A DNA stretch of 64,000 nucleotides from Erwinia persicina (GTDB lineage: Bacteria; Pseudomonadota; Gammaproteobacteria; Enterobacterales; Enterobacteriaceae), in assembly GCF_014838825.1 (NCBI RefSeq), contig NZ_JACYMO010000005.1:62001-126000 (forward strand). The letters are read 5' to 3'. Shown here piece after piece: positions 1-8,980 of this stretch. A program made the translations under genes and the position numbers. How positions within the stretch are numbered: the first letter of the stretch is position 1; every line of letters starts with the position of its first letter. The notes beneath the pieces are model-generated. The model saw only the letters and a program-made list of their open reading frames with translations, made no database searches and was not told the origin of the DNA.

Positions 1-357
1 GCGCAGAAAACCAGCGAACTGAACAAGCTGTTTGCCACCTATGCGCGGACCGATACCGATGTGCTGATGAGCCAGCGTCTGCGTTCGCAGCAGAATGCGG
101 TGGTGGACATTGCCCCGGAGCAGTATCAGAAACTGCGGCAGGCGTTTTTGTCAGGAATGACGCTGGATATACTCAACCAGGAACTTCGCCAGCAGTTAAC
201 TCAGGATATGACGATGGTGCTGATGCAACCGCAGGGTGAACCGGAAACGAAAGTGAAAATGCTGCTGGAGAACTGGCAGAAGATCATGACGCCGGTCGCC
301 CCTGCAACAGCGCCTGCTGATGCTGCACCCACCGACGGCAGTCCGCCAGCACAGTAG
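1..357 (+). CDS. yhjJ: C-terminal end of a YhjJ-like M16 (insulinase-family) peptidase, cut by the window edge
   Basis: The reading frame is open from base 1 to the stop at 357, so this is the last ~118 residues of a larger protein. The visible part is helical and charged (LNKLFATYARTDTD, then LRQAFLSGMTLDILNQELRQ), ends in an Ala/Pro/Thr-rich tail, and looks like the C-terminal lobe of periplasmic M16 peptidases. The zinc motif would lie upstream of the window. The name rests mainly on synteny: in E. coli yhjJ lies next to kdgK, pdeH, yhjG and yhjE, which all follow here. A hairpin at 406..430 follows the stop. Confidence 0.7.
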   Translation, partial: AQKTSELNKLFATYARTDTDVLMSQRLRSQQNAVVDIAPEQYQKLRQAFLSGMTLDILNQELRQQLTQDMTMVLMQPQGEPETKVKMLLENWQKIMTPVAPATAPADAAPTDGSPPAQ

Positions 358-405
358 GGGCGGCCTGTTTTTCGGTCAGTCTGTGATAACAGTATGACAG
401 GCAGT

Positions 406-430
406 GGCGGACCTTCGTTTTTGGTCCGCC
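406..430. terminator. Hairpin between convergent genes
   Basis: Perfect 8-bp stem GGCGGACC / GGTCCGCC around a T-rich 9-nt loop, between the end of the yhjJ-like gene and the end of the esterase gene. There is no clear U-tract after the stem, so terminator function is inferred from position. Confidence 0.45.
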
Positions 431-446
431 CGTCGTCAACCTGGCT

Positions 447-1322
447 TCACCACTGACGCGCGCGTAGCCATTCGTTAACCAGCATGGGCCAGCTGGCTAA
501 GGGCAGATCGGCCACGTTGCGAATGCCAAAGCCGTGACCGCCTTTCTCGTAGAAATGCAGCTCACAGGGTACCCCGTTTTCCCGCAGGGCGCTGAACATC
601 ACCATGCTGTTATTGACAGGAACGGACGCGTCGTCCACGGCGTGGATCAGCAGGGTTTGCGGTGTTTTCCCGCTGACGCGTGTCTCCATTGACCAGGCAT
701 CAATCTCCTTCTGATCCGGGTGCTCACCCAGCAGTTGCAAACGCGACCCGGCATGAGCCAGTCCGTCACGCATGCTGATCACCGGATAGATCAGCACCTG
801 AGCATCAGGACGCGGCGAGAGGGCATCGGCAGCATCCTGCACCGGATAGAGCTTCTCACCGAAGCGATTGCCCAGGCTGGCGGCCACATGGCCCCCGGCA
901 GAGAAGCCCATCATCACGATGCGTTCACCGTTACGGCCCCGCTGGGCACGTTCCCGCAGTACCCTGACCGCCCGCTGTGCATCGGCCAGCGGCGCATCGG
1001 CACCTTCATGATGGCCGTCGGCGGGCAGGCGATAGGTCATCACCGCCAGCGTATAGCCCATGGAGGTAAAGAACATCGCCAGCGCGCTGCCCTCTTTGTC
1101 GATCATGATACGCTGATAACCGCCGCCGGGAGCCACCAGCAACGTCACCCCATTGGAATGTTCCGGGTACCAGACAGCCAGTTCCGGACAGCGCACGCCG
1201 CTGGCGGCCCGATCAAAGGGTTCAAATGGTTTGGCTAAATCAATAATCTGCGGCTGCGCCCGGGAGTCGCTGGCACCCGGCGCATCACCGTGAGGCCAGA
1301 GATTAAATATTTCAGCATTCAT
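447..1322 (-). CDS. Alpha/beta hydrolase, acetyl-xylan-esterase-like, cytosolic
   Basis: A 291-residue serine hydrolase. The nucleophile elbow GFSAGG, an oxyanion-type APGGGY segment and a late GGHGFG carrying the likely catalytic His are all visible; the acid is probably the Asp of HAVDDASVP. I chose the ATG at 1322 (MNAEIFNLWP) because GGAG lies 5 nt upstream; an in-frame extension to 1400 has no ribosome site. There is no signal peptide. It is a paralogue of the Tat-exported hydrolase at 53000..53896, sharing the LWP opening, GGGY, YRLP, FQDAQRA/ADAQRA and GFSAGGH blocks. Such enzymes often remove acetyl or other esters from plant polysaccharide fragments, and the divergent neighbour is an alginate lyase; the exact substrate cannot be told. 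Confidence 0.75.
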   Translation of the reverse strand: MNAEIFNLWPHGDAPGASDSRAQPQIIDLAKPFEPFDRAASGVRCPELAVWYPEHSNGVTLLVAPGGGYQRIMIDKEGSALAMFFTSMGYTLAVMTYRLPADGHHEGADAPLADAQRAVRVLRERAQRGRNGERIVMMGFSAGGHVAASLGNRFGEKLYPVQDAADALSPRPDAQVLIYPVISMRDGLAHAGSRLQLLGEHPDQKEIDAWSMETRVSGKTPQTLLIHAVDDASVPVNNSMVMFSALRENGVPCELHFYEKGGHGFGIRNVADLPLASWPMLVNEWLRARQW

Positions 1323-1730
1323 GGGCGCTCCTGAATTATTGTTATGGTGTTGAATAAAATTATAGAAGCCGCAGAAAAAAGGAAGCGGGATATTTGTCAC
1401 GGCGTATTGCAGAGAAACAGTGCCGTTTTCCTCCCCCGGCGTCTACTATTTCGCACCGCTGGCAGCCAGTTTCGGAATATACTCAAATTTAACGGTTAAC
1501 CGGGTGGAAGACGCGCCCTGTCTGCCTTTGTGAATAATTACATTAGCAATATTAAAACATTTCCCTAAACACAAACGAATTACACAATCGCTGTTTTTAT
1601 TCAGGAATAATCATTTTATTGAAAGGGGATCTTGCAGGAAATAATTTGATGCAAGATTTTTGATTAATGCTGTCGGCGTATTATTCCGCCCGGGCTATGC
1701 TGTTTGATGAAACCGGAACGGGGAGCCCCG
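1323..1730. other. Gene-free divergent region between esterase and alginate lyase
   Basis: 408 bases without a credible ORF. The right half (about 1530..1660) is markedly AT-rich compared with its surroundings, as expected for promoters of the two divergent genes. I could not fix -35/-10 boxes with confidence and saw no dyad as clear as the one before kdgK. Confidence 0.4.
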
Positions 1731-3011
1731 ATGAGATTCAGTTTACGTTCTGTCATCGTCTTACTGCTGGGAGTGGCGTTCTGCCTGCCAGTGTCGGCAC
1801 AGCAATATGCCTTTTTGAACGCGGATGCGCTGGCGTTGAATAAAACCCGCCTGCAACAGCATCAGGCACCGGCGCAGACGCAGCAGGCATGGCAGGCGCT
1901 GCAGCGCGAGGCTGACAAGGCGCTGAAGGCACCGCTCATGAGTGTGACCGATAAAGGACTTATGCCGCCAGGCGGCTCAAAGCATGATTACCTCAGCCTC
2001 AGCGCTTACTGGTGGCCGGACGCTGCTGCTCCCGGCGGCCTGCCATGGGTGCGGCGTGACGGTCAGATCAATCCGGCCAGCAAAAACAATGACAGCGACG
2101 GCGTACGGCTGGCAGCCTTTAGCGCACGGGTGCAGACCCTGACGCTGGCCTGGTATTTTTCCGGTGACGATCGTTACGCCAGCCGGGCGATAGCGCTGAT
2201 CCGCCGCTGGTTTACTGACCCCGCCACCCGCATGAACCCCAACCTGAACTATGCCCAGGGCGTGCCGGGCAGGGCGGACGGGCGGCGCTCTGGCGTGCTT
2301 GACGGGCGCTATCTGGCGACACGCATCGTCGATTCCCTGCTGATACTGCGCAATGCACCGGGCTGGCGGCAGGAGGATGAGCAACAGATGCAGCAGTGGA
2401 TGAGTGATTATCTGCACTGGCTGCAGACCAGCAGGCTGGGAAAAAGTGAAGCGCGGGCGGAGAATAATCACGGCAGCTGGTACAACGCGCAGGTAGCGGG
2501 TATCGCCTGGTATCTGGGGCGTCCTGAGGTCATTAGCCTTATGCTGGAGCAGGCCCAAAAGCGCATGAATGACCAGTTTGCCGTCGACGGCAGCCAGCCG
2601 AAAGAACTGGCCCGCACCCGCTCCTTCCACTACAGCTGGTTTAATTTGCAGGCCCTGACCGCGCTGGCGACCGTCGCCCGACACAGCGGTGCCGGCGATT
2701 TATGGCATTACCGCACGCCGCAGCAGGCCAGCCTGCTCACTGCGCTGGATTTTATGGCCCCGTACAGCGACAGTGGGAAAACCTGGCCCTATCCCAGCCT
2801 CGATCACCTCGGCGTGAGGCTGATCCCGCTGCTCTCGCAGGCCGATAACCAGCGCAATAGCGATCGCTATCAGGCGACGATCCGTAAGGTCCGATGGGAT
2901 CGGCCTGCCGATCCAAAAGCCCGTGGGGCGACGGCCGATGCACTGCGCGATACCTGGCTGCTCGCCGTGCCCCGCTTCAGCGTCAGTCCGGCATCGCCGC
3001 CAGAGGAATAA
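1731..3011 (+). CDS. Secreted alginate lyase family protein (PL5-like)
   Basis: A 426-residue protein. The start at 1731 is preceded by GGGGAG and gives a classical signal peptide (MRFSLRSVIVLLLGVAFC, then a VSA/Q cleavage site), so the mature enzyme is periplasmic or secreted. The mature part has the alpha-helical toroid pattern of alginate lyases, with the hallmark NNHGSWYN (near residue 253), YWWPD and the RSFHYSWFNLQAL segment with a further His/Tyr pair. These enzymes cleave mannuronate/guluronate polymers by beta-elimination; unsaturated monouronate can be converted to 2-keto-3-deoxygluconate, the substrate of KdgK. The stop overlaps the end of kdgK by 29 bp, tail to tail. In E. coli this gene is absent between yhjJ and kdgK, so it is an insertion. 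Confidence 0.85.
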   Translation: MRFSLRSVIVLLLGVAFCLPVSAQQYAFLNADALALNKTRLQQHQAPAQTQQAWQALQREADKALKAPLMSVTDKGLMPPGGSKHDYLSLSAYWWPDAAAPGGLPWVRRDGQINPASKNNDSDGVRLAAFSARVQTLTLAWYFSGDDRYASRAIALIRRWFTDPATRMNPNLNYAQGVPGRADGRRSGVLDGRYLATRIVDSLLILRNAPGWRQEDEQQMQQWMSDYLHWLQTSRLGKSEARAENNHGSWYNAQVAGIAWYLGRPEVISLMLEQAQKRMNDQFAVDGSQPKELARTRSFHYSWFNLQALTALATVARHSGAGDLWHYRTPQQASLLTALDFMAPYSDSGKTWPYPSLDHLGVRLIPLLSQADNQRNSDRYQATIRKVRWDRPADPKARGATADALRDTWLLAVPRFSVSPASPPEE

Positions 3012-3921
3012 TCGCGCCGCGATGCTGGATCACCGTACTGGCGGTCAGGTGCCCGCGCCGTGCGGCATCCGCAGGGCTGCCGCCAGTCAGACGCACGGCC
3101 AGATAGCCCGCGCTGAACGAATCCCCGGCGGCGGTGGTATCCACCACGGCTGACGGTGGCAGGCGAACGGCGGGGATCTCCAGCAGTGCATCCTGGCCGC
3201 TGGCCACCAGGCAGGCGTCGGCCCCGCGTTTGATCACTATTTCACTGGCTCCCGCCTGCTGCGTGCGGGCGATCACCTCTGCCACCGGCGCGTCCCCCCA
3301 CAGCAGGATCTCATCATCCAGCGTCAAAAAGGCGATATCTGTCAGGGTGAGCATCGCCTGGTAGGCCGTACGGGCTTCCTCCTGGCTCTGCCACAGGCGC
3401 GGGCGGTAATTATTATCGAAGATAATTTTTCCGCCGTTGGCGCGACAGGCGGCGAGCAGCGCATACAGCTTTTCGCGCGCCGGGGCAGAGAGGATGGCAA
3501 GGCTGATGCCGCTCAGATAGAGATAGTCGTAGTGGGCCAGCTGACGGCAGATCGCTTCGGCGCGTTCACCCTCCAGCCAGTAGCGTGCGGCGGCGTCGTT
3601 GCGCCAGTAGTAAAAAGTACGCTCACCCTGCGGATCGGTTTCGATCACATACAGTCCCGGCAGCTTATCCTCCATCCGCTGGATCAGGTCGGTGTGCAGC
3701 CCTTCGCTCTGCCAGGCCGCGACCATCTCGCGGCTGAAGCTGTCGCTGCCCAGCGCGGTCACATAATCCACCCGCAGCGCCTGCTCCGGGACCTGGCGTG
3801 CGACATAGACGGCCGTGTTCAGGGTGTCTCCGCCAAATCCCCGGCTCATCTCGCGGCCCTGCTGGGAGAGTTCAATCATACATTCGCCGATCACGGCCAG
3901 TTTCTGTTGCGTCATGGTCAT
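2983..3921 (-). CDS. kdgK: 2-dehydro-3-deoxygluconokinase (KDG kinase)
   Basis: A 312-residue PfkB-family sugar kinase. It phosphorylates 2-keto-3-deoxygluconate to KDPG with ATP, feeding the Entner-Doudoroff aldolase in hexuronate and pectin breakdown. N-terminal GECMIELS and GGDTLNTAVY substrate-side motifs and the C-terminal DTTAAGDSFSAGY, with the catalytic Asp, are intact. ATG at 3921 and at 3915 are both possible. Synteny with pdeH/yhjG/yhjE supports kdgK over other PfkB members. A 21-bp palindrome 56 bp upstream resembles a KdgR operator. Confidence 0.93.
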   Translation of the reverse strand: MTMTQQKLAVIGECMIELSQQGREMSRGFGGDTLNTAVYVARQVPEQALRVDYVTALGSDSFSREMVAAWQSEGLHTDLIQRMEDKLPGLYVIETDPQGERTFYYWRNDAAARYWLEGERAEAICRQLAHYDYLYLSGISLAILSAPAREKLYALLAACRANGGKIIFDNNYRPRLWQSQEEARTAYQAMLTLTDIAFLTLDDEILLWGDAPVAEVIARTQQAGASEIVIKRGADACLVASGQDALLEIPAVRLPPSAVVDTTAAGDSFSAGYLAVRLTGGSPADAARRGHLTASTVIQHRGAIIPLAAMPD

Positions 3922-3976
3922 TCGCTCAATAAGAAATCTGCCTCTAGTCTCGCCCTGCAGAAGACAACAGTCAACG

Positions 3977-3997
3977 ATTTAAAACGACGTTTTAAAT
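3977..3997. promoter_or_regulatory. Candidate KdgR operator upstream of kdgK
   Basis: Perfect palindrome with 10-bp arms ATTTAAAACG / CGTTTTAAAT around a central A. The AT-rich ends, AAAC/GTTT core and position just upstream of kdgK fit the known operators of the IclR-family repressor KdgR. The protein assignment is an inference. Confidence 0.6.
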
Positions 3998-4121
3998 TTA
4001 TTGTGAAGAGAGTTTATTCTCGGCCAACTGCTGATAAAACGCCCTAAGTTGTGCCTGTTTTAACGATTGAATTCACGCACTTTTGTTACCATGGGTGACA
4101 TTTACGTGGTGGCGGTATGGC

Positions 4122-4148
4122 TAACGTTCTCAGAGACGATGCCAATAC
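4122..4148 (+). promoter_or_regulatory. Candidate sigma-28 (FliA) promoter of pdeH
   Basis: TAACGTTC, an 11-nt spacer, then GCCAATAC. Compared with the flagellar class-3 consensus TAAAGTTT-N11-GCCGATAA this is 6/8 and 6/8 with exact spacing, 53 bp before the pdeH start. In E. coli yhjH/pdeH is a FliA-dependent flagellar-regulon gene. Confidence 0.6.
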
Positions 4149-4201
4149 TTGCAGCACGGGATGCCATATGAAGGCGGTCTCACAAAAAAAGGGTCACAAT
4201 A

Positions 4202-4975
4202 ATGGTGCTGAATAGCCTCAGTCACCGGTTACCGAACGCAATTGTCGAACAAGAGCAGCTTAAAGAACCTGCCTGGTGGCAGCAGTGCCAGCGTTCCTAT
4301 AACTTTCAGCCCATTTACCGGGTTAACGGTAGCCTGATGGCAATTGAGTTGCTCACGGCGGTTTTCCACCCGACCGCCCCAGGCAAAAGAGTATCGCCGG
4401 AGCTTTATTTTGCAACGCTTGAGATCCCTCAACGCCTGCATATTGTGGCCGAGCAGCTTACGCTGTTGGCCAGATGGGAAAGGAAATTTGTCAGTACCAA
4501 TATGGTGGCGTCGGTCAATATCGACGGGCCAACGCTGCTGGCTATCCAGCACGACAGTACCGTTCGTCAGCTGATTGCGCGCTGCCCCTGGGTGCGTTTT
4601 GAGCTGGTTGAGCACCATGTATTACCGCAGGAAGTGATCATTGCACAGATGCCTGAACTGGGCCCCCTGTGGCTGGACGATTTTGGCTCCGGCATGGCAA
4701 ACTTCTCCGCGCTGACCGAACTGAAATATGACTACATCAAACTCGCTCGTGAGCTGTTTATCCTGCTGCGTGAAAGTGAAGAGGGTCGCAACCTGTTTGG
4801 CATGTTACTGGCGCTGATCAATCGCTACTGCAAAGGCGTGATTGTGGAAGGGGTGGAAACTGAAGAGGAGTGGGAGCAGGTTCGCAATTCTCCCGCCTGT
4901 GCCGCTCAGGGCTATTATTTCGCCCGCCCGATGCCGTTTGAACAGCTGGAAACCCTGCCGCTGATCTTCGTCTGA
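4202..4975 (+). CDS. pdeH: Cyclic-di-GMP phosphodiesterase PdeH (EAL domain)
   Basis: A 257-residue stand-alone EAL protein. It hydrolyses c-di-GMP to pGpG, keeping levels low so that flagella can rotate. The catalytic set is present: ELL in place of EAL (as in E. coli YhjH), SVNIDG, FELVEH, LDDFGSG, DYIKLAR and VEGVET, followed by AAQGYYFARP. There is no membrane segment or sensor domain, so it is cytosolic and probably controlled at the level of synthesis, matching the sigma-28-type promoter at 4122..4148. The gene lies between kdgK (divergent) and yhjG, as in E. coli. Confidence 0.93.
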   Translation: MVLNSLSHRLPNAIVEQEQLKEPAWWQQCQRSYNFQPIYRVNGSLMAIELLTAVFHPTAPGKRVSPELYFATLEIPQRLHIVAEQLTLLARWERKFVSTNMVASVNIDGPTLLAIQHDSTVRQLIARCPWVRFELVEHHVLPQEVIIAQMPELGPLWLDDFGSGMANFSALTELKYDYIKLARELFILLRESEEGRNLFGMLLALINRYCKGVIVEGVETEEEWEQVRNSPACAAQGYYFARPMPFEQLETLPLIFV

Positions 4976-5037
4976 TGCCATGTGCTGCCGTCTCGACTAT
5001 CTTTAGCAGAGACGGATAGCCATCAAGGAGACGACGA

Positions 5038-7098
5038 ATGTCGCGTAAGGGGAAAGTCATTAGCTGGATTGCGGGGATATTAGTCGTACTGGTAGGGGGG
5101 GCGATCCTGTTTATGGCCACCTTTGACTGGAATCGCCTGAAGCCCACCATTAATCAGAAAGTCTCAGCGGAAATTAACCGCCCTTTTGCCATACGTGGCG
5201 ATCTGGGCGTGTCCTGGGAACGTCATCGTGACGAACCTGGCTGGCGGCGCTGGGTGCCCTGGCCACATGTTCATGCTCAGGATATTATGCTGGGCAATCC
5301 GCCTGAAATCCCCGATGTCACGATGCTGCATCTGGCGCGTATTGACGCCACACTCTCACCGCTGGCCCTGCTGGGTAAGCAGGTCTACCTGCCGTGGATC
5401 AAGCTGCAACAGCCGGTGGCGAAGCTGGTGCAGACTGCCGACCACAAGAATAACTGGACGTTTACCCTCGCTGACAGCGGGGAGCCGGGTGAGCGTGAGA
5501 CGCCATCCACCTGGTCTTTCCGGCTGGATAACGTTGTTTTTGACCAGGGGCACATCAGCTACCGCGATGCGGTGAATAAGGCCGATGTTCAGGTGGCCGT
5601 TGACCCACTGGGCAAACCGGTGGCCTATGCCCAGCTGGCCGGAGGGGAGGACGGACAAAAAGGAGCGGCTGACTTTGTCTTCGGCTGGCGAGCCAGCGGC
5701 ACCTATAACAACGAAAAGCTCAGCGGAGAGGGCAAGACGGGTGGCATGCTGTCGCTGCGCAGTGAGAATACCCCGTTCCCGGTGCAGGCCGATGTGCGCA
5801 GCGGCACCACCCGCGTGCGGTTGGCGGGTACCGTGCAGGACCCGATGAATCCCGGCGGGGTAGATCTCCGCCTGCGTTTCTCCGGTGATACGCTGGCCAA
5901 CCTCTACGGCCTGACCGGCGTCCTGCTGCCGGACACCCCACCCTATGAAACCGACGGTCATCTGACCGCGAGCTTCCGGCAGAAGGGCGGTGCGGTGTTC
6001 CGCTATAAAAACTTTAACGGTCATATCGGTGACAGTGATATCCACGGCACCCTGACCTACCGGCAGGGCAAACCCCGGCCTACGCTGGAAGGGGCGCTGG
6101 AGTCCCGCCAGTTACGTATGGCCGATCTCGGGCCGCTGATCGGTGTTGATTCAGGCAAAGGCAGTGAAAAGACCGCCAAAGCGAAGGCCGGGCGCGGTGA
6201 GGCGTCCAGCCAGCCAGCGGATCGTGTGCTCCCGCATGACACTTTTGATACCAAAAGCTGGGATGTGATGGATGCGGATGTGACGTTCAAAGGCCGTCGT
6301 ATTGAACACAGCAGCTCCCTGCCGATTAGCGACCTTTCCACTCATCTGATCATGAAAAACGGCACGCTGCGTCTCGATCCGCTCAGCTTTGGCATGGCGG
6401 GAGGCAGCCTGAACGCCAGCGTTCGCCTGGAGGGCAAGACAACCCCCATGCAGGGGCGTATTGACCTTCATGCCCGCAAGCTCAAACTGCGCCAGCTGTT
6501 CCCGGGCGTTGAGGCGATGCAGAGCGCGCTGGGCCAGCTGAACGGTGATGCCACCCTGAGCGGGCGCGGGAATTCGGTGGCTGACCTGCTGGCGACCAGC
6601 AATGGCGATCTGAAACTGCTGATGAATAATGGGCTGATCAGCCGCAGTCTGATGGAAATCGTCGGCCTGAACGTCGGTAACTACGTGGTGGGTAAGCTGT
6701 TTGGCGATGATGAGGTGAGGATCAACTGTGCGGCGGCGAACCTGGATGTGAAAAGCGGGCTGGCGACCTCGCGGCTGTTTGTGTTTGACACAGAAAACGC
6801 AATTATCAATATCACCGGCACGGCCAACTTTGCTAACGAGCGTCTGGATCTGTCGATCAACCCTGACAGTAAGGGCATCAGGATTGTCACCCTGCGTTCA
6901 CCGCTGTACGTACGGGGTACCTTTAAGAGCCCGGACGCCGGGGTCAAAGCGGGTCCGCTGATCGCACGCGGTGCAGCAGCGGTCGCGCTGGGCGCCGTCG
7001 TCGGGCCAGCAGCGGCGCTGCTGGCGCTGGTCTCGCCGAGTGATAACGACGACAATCAGTGTACGCGCGTGTTGCAGCAGATGAAAAACGGGAAATAG
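5038..7098 (+). CDS. yhjG: AsmA-family envelope protein YhjG
   Basis: A 686-residue protein with one N-terminal membrane anchor (about residues 8-28, ISWIAGILVVLVGGAILFM), an AsmA-type start (FDWNRLKPTINQKVS) and a long beta-rich periplasmic region with a second AsmA domain in the C-terminal half (LKLRQLFPGVEA, LNGDATLSGRGNSVADLLA, NGLISRSLMEIVGLNV). The C-terminal hydrophobic Ala/Gly stretch (about 640-665) is typical. The length fits the E. coli homologue. AsmA-like proteins are implicated in phospholipid transport across the envelope; the specific role of YhjG is not established. It follows pdeH by 62 bp and may share its transcript. Confidence 0.9.
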   Translation: MSRKGKVISWIAGILVVLVGGAILFMATFDWNRLKPTINQKVSAEINRPFAIRGDLGVSWERHRDEPGWRRWVPWPHVHAQDIMLGNPPEIPDVTMLHLARIDATLSPLALLGKQVYLPWIKLQQPVAKLVQTADHKNNWTFTLADSGEPGERETPSTWSFRLDNVVFDQGHISYRDAVNKADVQVAVDPLGKPVAYAQLAGGEDGQKGAADFVFGWRASGTYNNEKLSGEGKTGGMLSLRSENTPFPVQADVRSGTTRVRLAGTVQDPMNPGGVDLRLRFSGDTLANLYGLTGVLLPDTPPYETDGHLTASFRQKGGAVFRYKNFNGHIGDSDIHGTLTYRQGKPRPTLEGALESRQLRMADLGPLIGVDSGKGSEKTAKAKAGRGEASSQPADRVLPHDTFDTKSWDVMDADVTFKGRRIEHSSSLPISDLSTHLIMKNGTLRLDPLSFGMAGGSLNASVRLEGKTTPMQGRIDLHARKLKLRQLFPGVEAMQSALGQLNGDATLSGRGNSVADLLATSNGDLKLLMNNGLISRSLMEIVGLNVGNYVVGKLFGDDEVRINCAAANLDVKSGLATSRLFVFDTENAIINITGTANFANERLDLSINPDSKGIRIVTLRSPLYVRGTFKSPDAGVKAGPLIARGAAAVALGAVVGPAAALLALVSPSDNDDNQCTRVLQQMKNGK

Positions 7099-7125
7099 CG
7101 CGGGGGACGATCCGTTACGCCTGCA

Positions 7126-7150
7126 GGGCCGACCTTTTTTGGGTCGGCCC
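7126..7150. terminator. Hairpin between convergent yhjG and yhjE
   Basis: 9-bp perfect stem GGGCCGACC / GGTCGGCCC with a T-rich loop, between two converging stop codons. The GGCCGACC...GGTCGGCC stem recurs at 53898..53922. Confidence 0.5.
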
Positions 7151-7158
7151 GCAGCGGC

Positions 7159-8487
7159 TCAGTTAAACAGCGATTCGTCGCGTGTCTCTTTGCACAGGAT
7201 CAGCGCAATCAGCGTCAGACAGGCCATCGAGGCCAGATAAACGCCTACGTAGAACAGGCCGTAGTTATGGGCCAGCCAGGTAGCGATGTAGGGCGCAACG
7301 GAGGCCCCCAGAATCGACGACAGATTGTAGGAGAACGACGCGCCGGTATAACGGACTTCGGTCGGGAACAGCTCTGGCAGTAACGCACCCATCGGGCCGA
7401 ATGTCAGCCCCATCACGCTCAGGCCACAGATCAGGAAGGCCATAATCAGCATCGGGTCACCAGAGCCCAGCATCGACGGGAATACCATCGCAAAACCGAT
7501 AATCATCAGGGTGATGACGATCATCGTCTTACGACGCCCGAAGCGGTCAGCCAGCAGCCCGGCAATTGGTACCATGATACCAAAACCAATCACCGCCACC
7601 ATCAGCATCCACAGGAAGGTATTGCGGGGAATGCCCAGCCCGTTCGGCGCCGGCGTGGTGCCGTAGGTCATGGAATAGACGGTCATAATGTAGAACAGCG
7701 TATAGGTGGCCAGCATAATGAACGTACCGATAATGGTGGTACCCAGATGCTTCGTCAGCAGAGTGCCAATCGGCACTTTGACCTGTTTTTTCTCTTTCTG
7801 TACCTTAGCGAACACGGGTGACTCGTGCAGGGATACGCGGACATACAGCCCGATCAGCACCAGCACGGCAGACAGGATAAAGGGAACGCGCCAGCCCCAG
7901 CTCATAAACTGCTCGTCGGTCAGCAGCCAGGAGAGCAGCAGGAAGGTACCGTTAGCAAAGAAGAAACCGATGGGCGCACCCAGCTGCGGGAACGAACCGT
8001 ACAGCGCCCGCTTTTTCGCCGGGGCGTTTTCCGTTGCCAGCAGGGCCGCACCGCCCCATTCGCCGCCGAGGCCCAGCCCCTGACCAAAGCGCGCCAGCGC
8101 CAGCAGCAGCGGCGCAAAGACGCCAATGGTGTCGTAGCCCGGCAGCAGGCCGATAGCCACGGTCGAAATTCCCATGGTCAGCAGAGAAGCCACCAGCGTG
8201 ACTTTACGCCCGGCGCGGTCGCCGAAGTGACCAAACAGGGCAGACCCGATCGGCCGCGCGATAAAGGCGATGGCGAAGGTGGCCAGCGACTGCAGGGTGG
8301 CGACGGTCGGATCGCCCTGCGGGAAGAAGATATGCGGAAAGACGATCACGGCCGCCGTCGCGTAAATATAGAAATCGAAAAATTCGATAGCGGTTCCGAC
8401 CAGCGAGGCGATCACCACTTTGCCGCGTGAGTTTACGGGCGTGGCGTCCGGATCGGTGTCGGTGGATGGCGCGATGGAAGCTTGCAT
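7159..8487 (-). CDS. yhjE: MFS transporter YhjE (metabolite:H+ symporter type)
   Basis: A 442-residue, 12-helix major facilitator protein of the metabolite:proton symporter (ProP/KgtP-like) family. It has the family start IASLVGTAIEFFDFYIY, the loop 2-3 signature GHFGDRAGRK, RFGQGLGLGGEWGGA in helix 4 and the second-half repeat LADRFGRRK. The substrate is unknown for the family member YhjE. Synteny with yhjG fixes the name. The start at 8487 is an ATG (MQASIAPSTD). The region upstream also serves as the start of the mgtA control region, on the opposite strand. Confidence 0.9.
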   Translation of the reverse strand: MQASIAPSTDTDPDATPVNSRGKVVIASLVGTAIEFFDFYIYATAAVIVFPHIFFPQGDPTVATLQSLATFAIAFIARPIGSALFGHFGDRAGRKVTLVASLLTMGISTVAIGLLPGYDTIGVFAPLLLALARFGQGLGLGGEWGGAALLATENAPAKKRALYGSFPQLGAPIGFFFANGTFLLLSWLLTDEQFMSWGWRVPFILSAVLVLIGLYVRVSLHESPVFAKVQKEKKQVKVPIGTLLTKHLGTTIIGTFIMLATYTLFYIMTVYSMTYGTTPAPNGLGIPRNTFLWMLMVAVIGFGIMVPIAGLLADRFGRRKTMIVITLMIIGFAMVFPSMLGSGDPMLIMAFLICGLSVMGLTFGPMGALLPELFPTEVRYTGASFSYNLSSILGASVAPYIATWLAHNYGLFYVGVYLASMACLTLIALILCKETRDESLFN

Positions 8488-8807
8488 AAATGTTTCTTAT
8501 TTCTTATGTGATTGTAAACGGTGTAACAAGAATCTTACGCACAGCCAAAGCCGCATTCAATGGTGAAAAAGCGCCGGGGAGGGGCATTCAGCGACCGAAA
8601 AGAGGATAATTTTCGATACGCGATATTTGCGGGCAGATGGCAGGGTGAAATCGACGAACCGTGGCGTGAATCACTACAAAACCGCATAATTACAGTGTTC
8701 TGTCAGCGATAAATACTGTTTGTTGGCTAAATAAGCGCCAGGATTCGCAATTTTCAACTGCTTCTGGCTTATTTATGACAACTTATGCTTAAAAAGTATC
8801 GCCAGGT

Positions 8808-8824
8808 TGTTGATAAAAGGTTTA
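8808..8824 (+). promoter_or_regulatory. Candidate PhoP box upstream of the mgtA leader
   Basis: TGTTGA, 5-nt spacer TAAAA, GGTTTA: two direct half-sites matching the (T/G)GTTTA-N5-(T/G)GTTTA PhoP box, with one mismatch in the first half and exact spacing. A -10-like stretch (AACTATCAG, 8832-8840) follows at the usual distance for PhoP-activated promoters. It lies ~450 bp before mgtA, implying a long leader. Confidence 0.6.
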
Positions 8825-8980
8825 GGAAGGAAACTATCAGCATGGTTTACAACGTCTCCCTCCCGGCATAAAATTCCCGCACTTTCACTTCAGGAGCACA
8901 CAATTGGACAGTCACCCTGTAACTCACACGTTATAAAGGCAGACCCACTCCGTTGTGAGCCTGCCGAAAACCGGCGGGCT

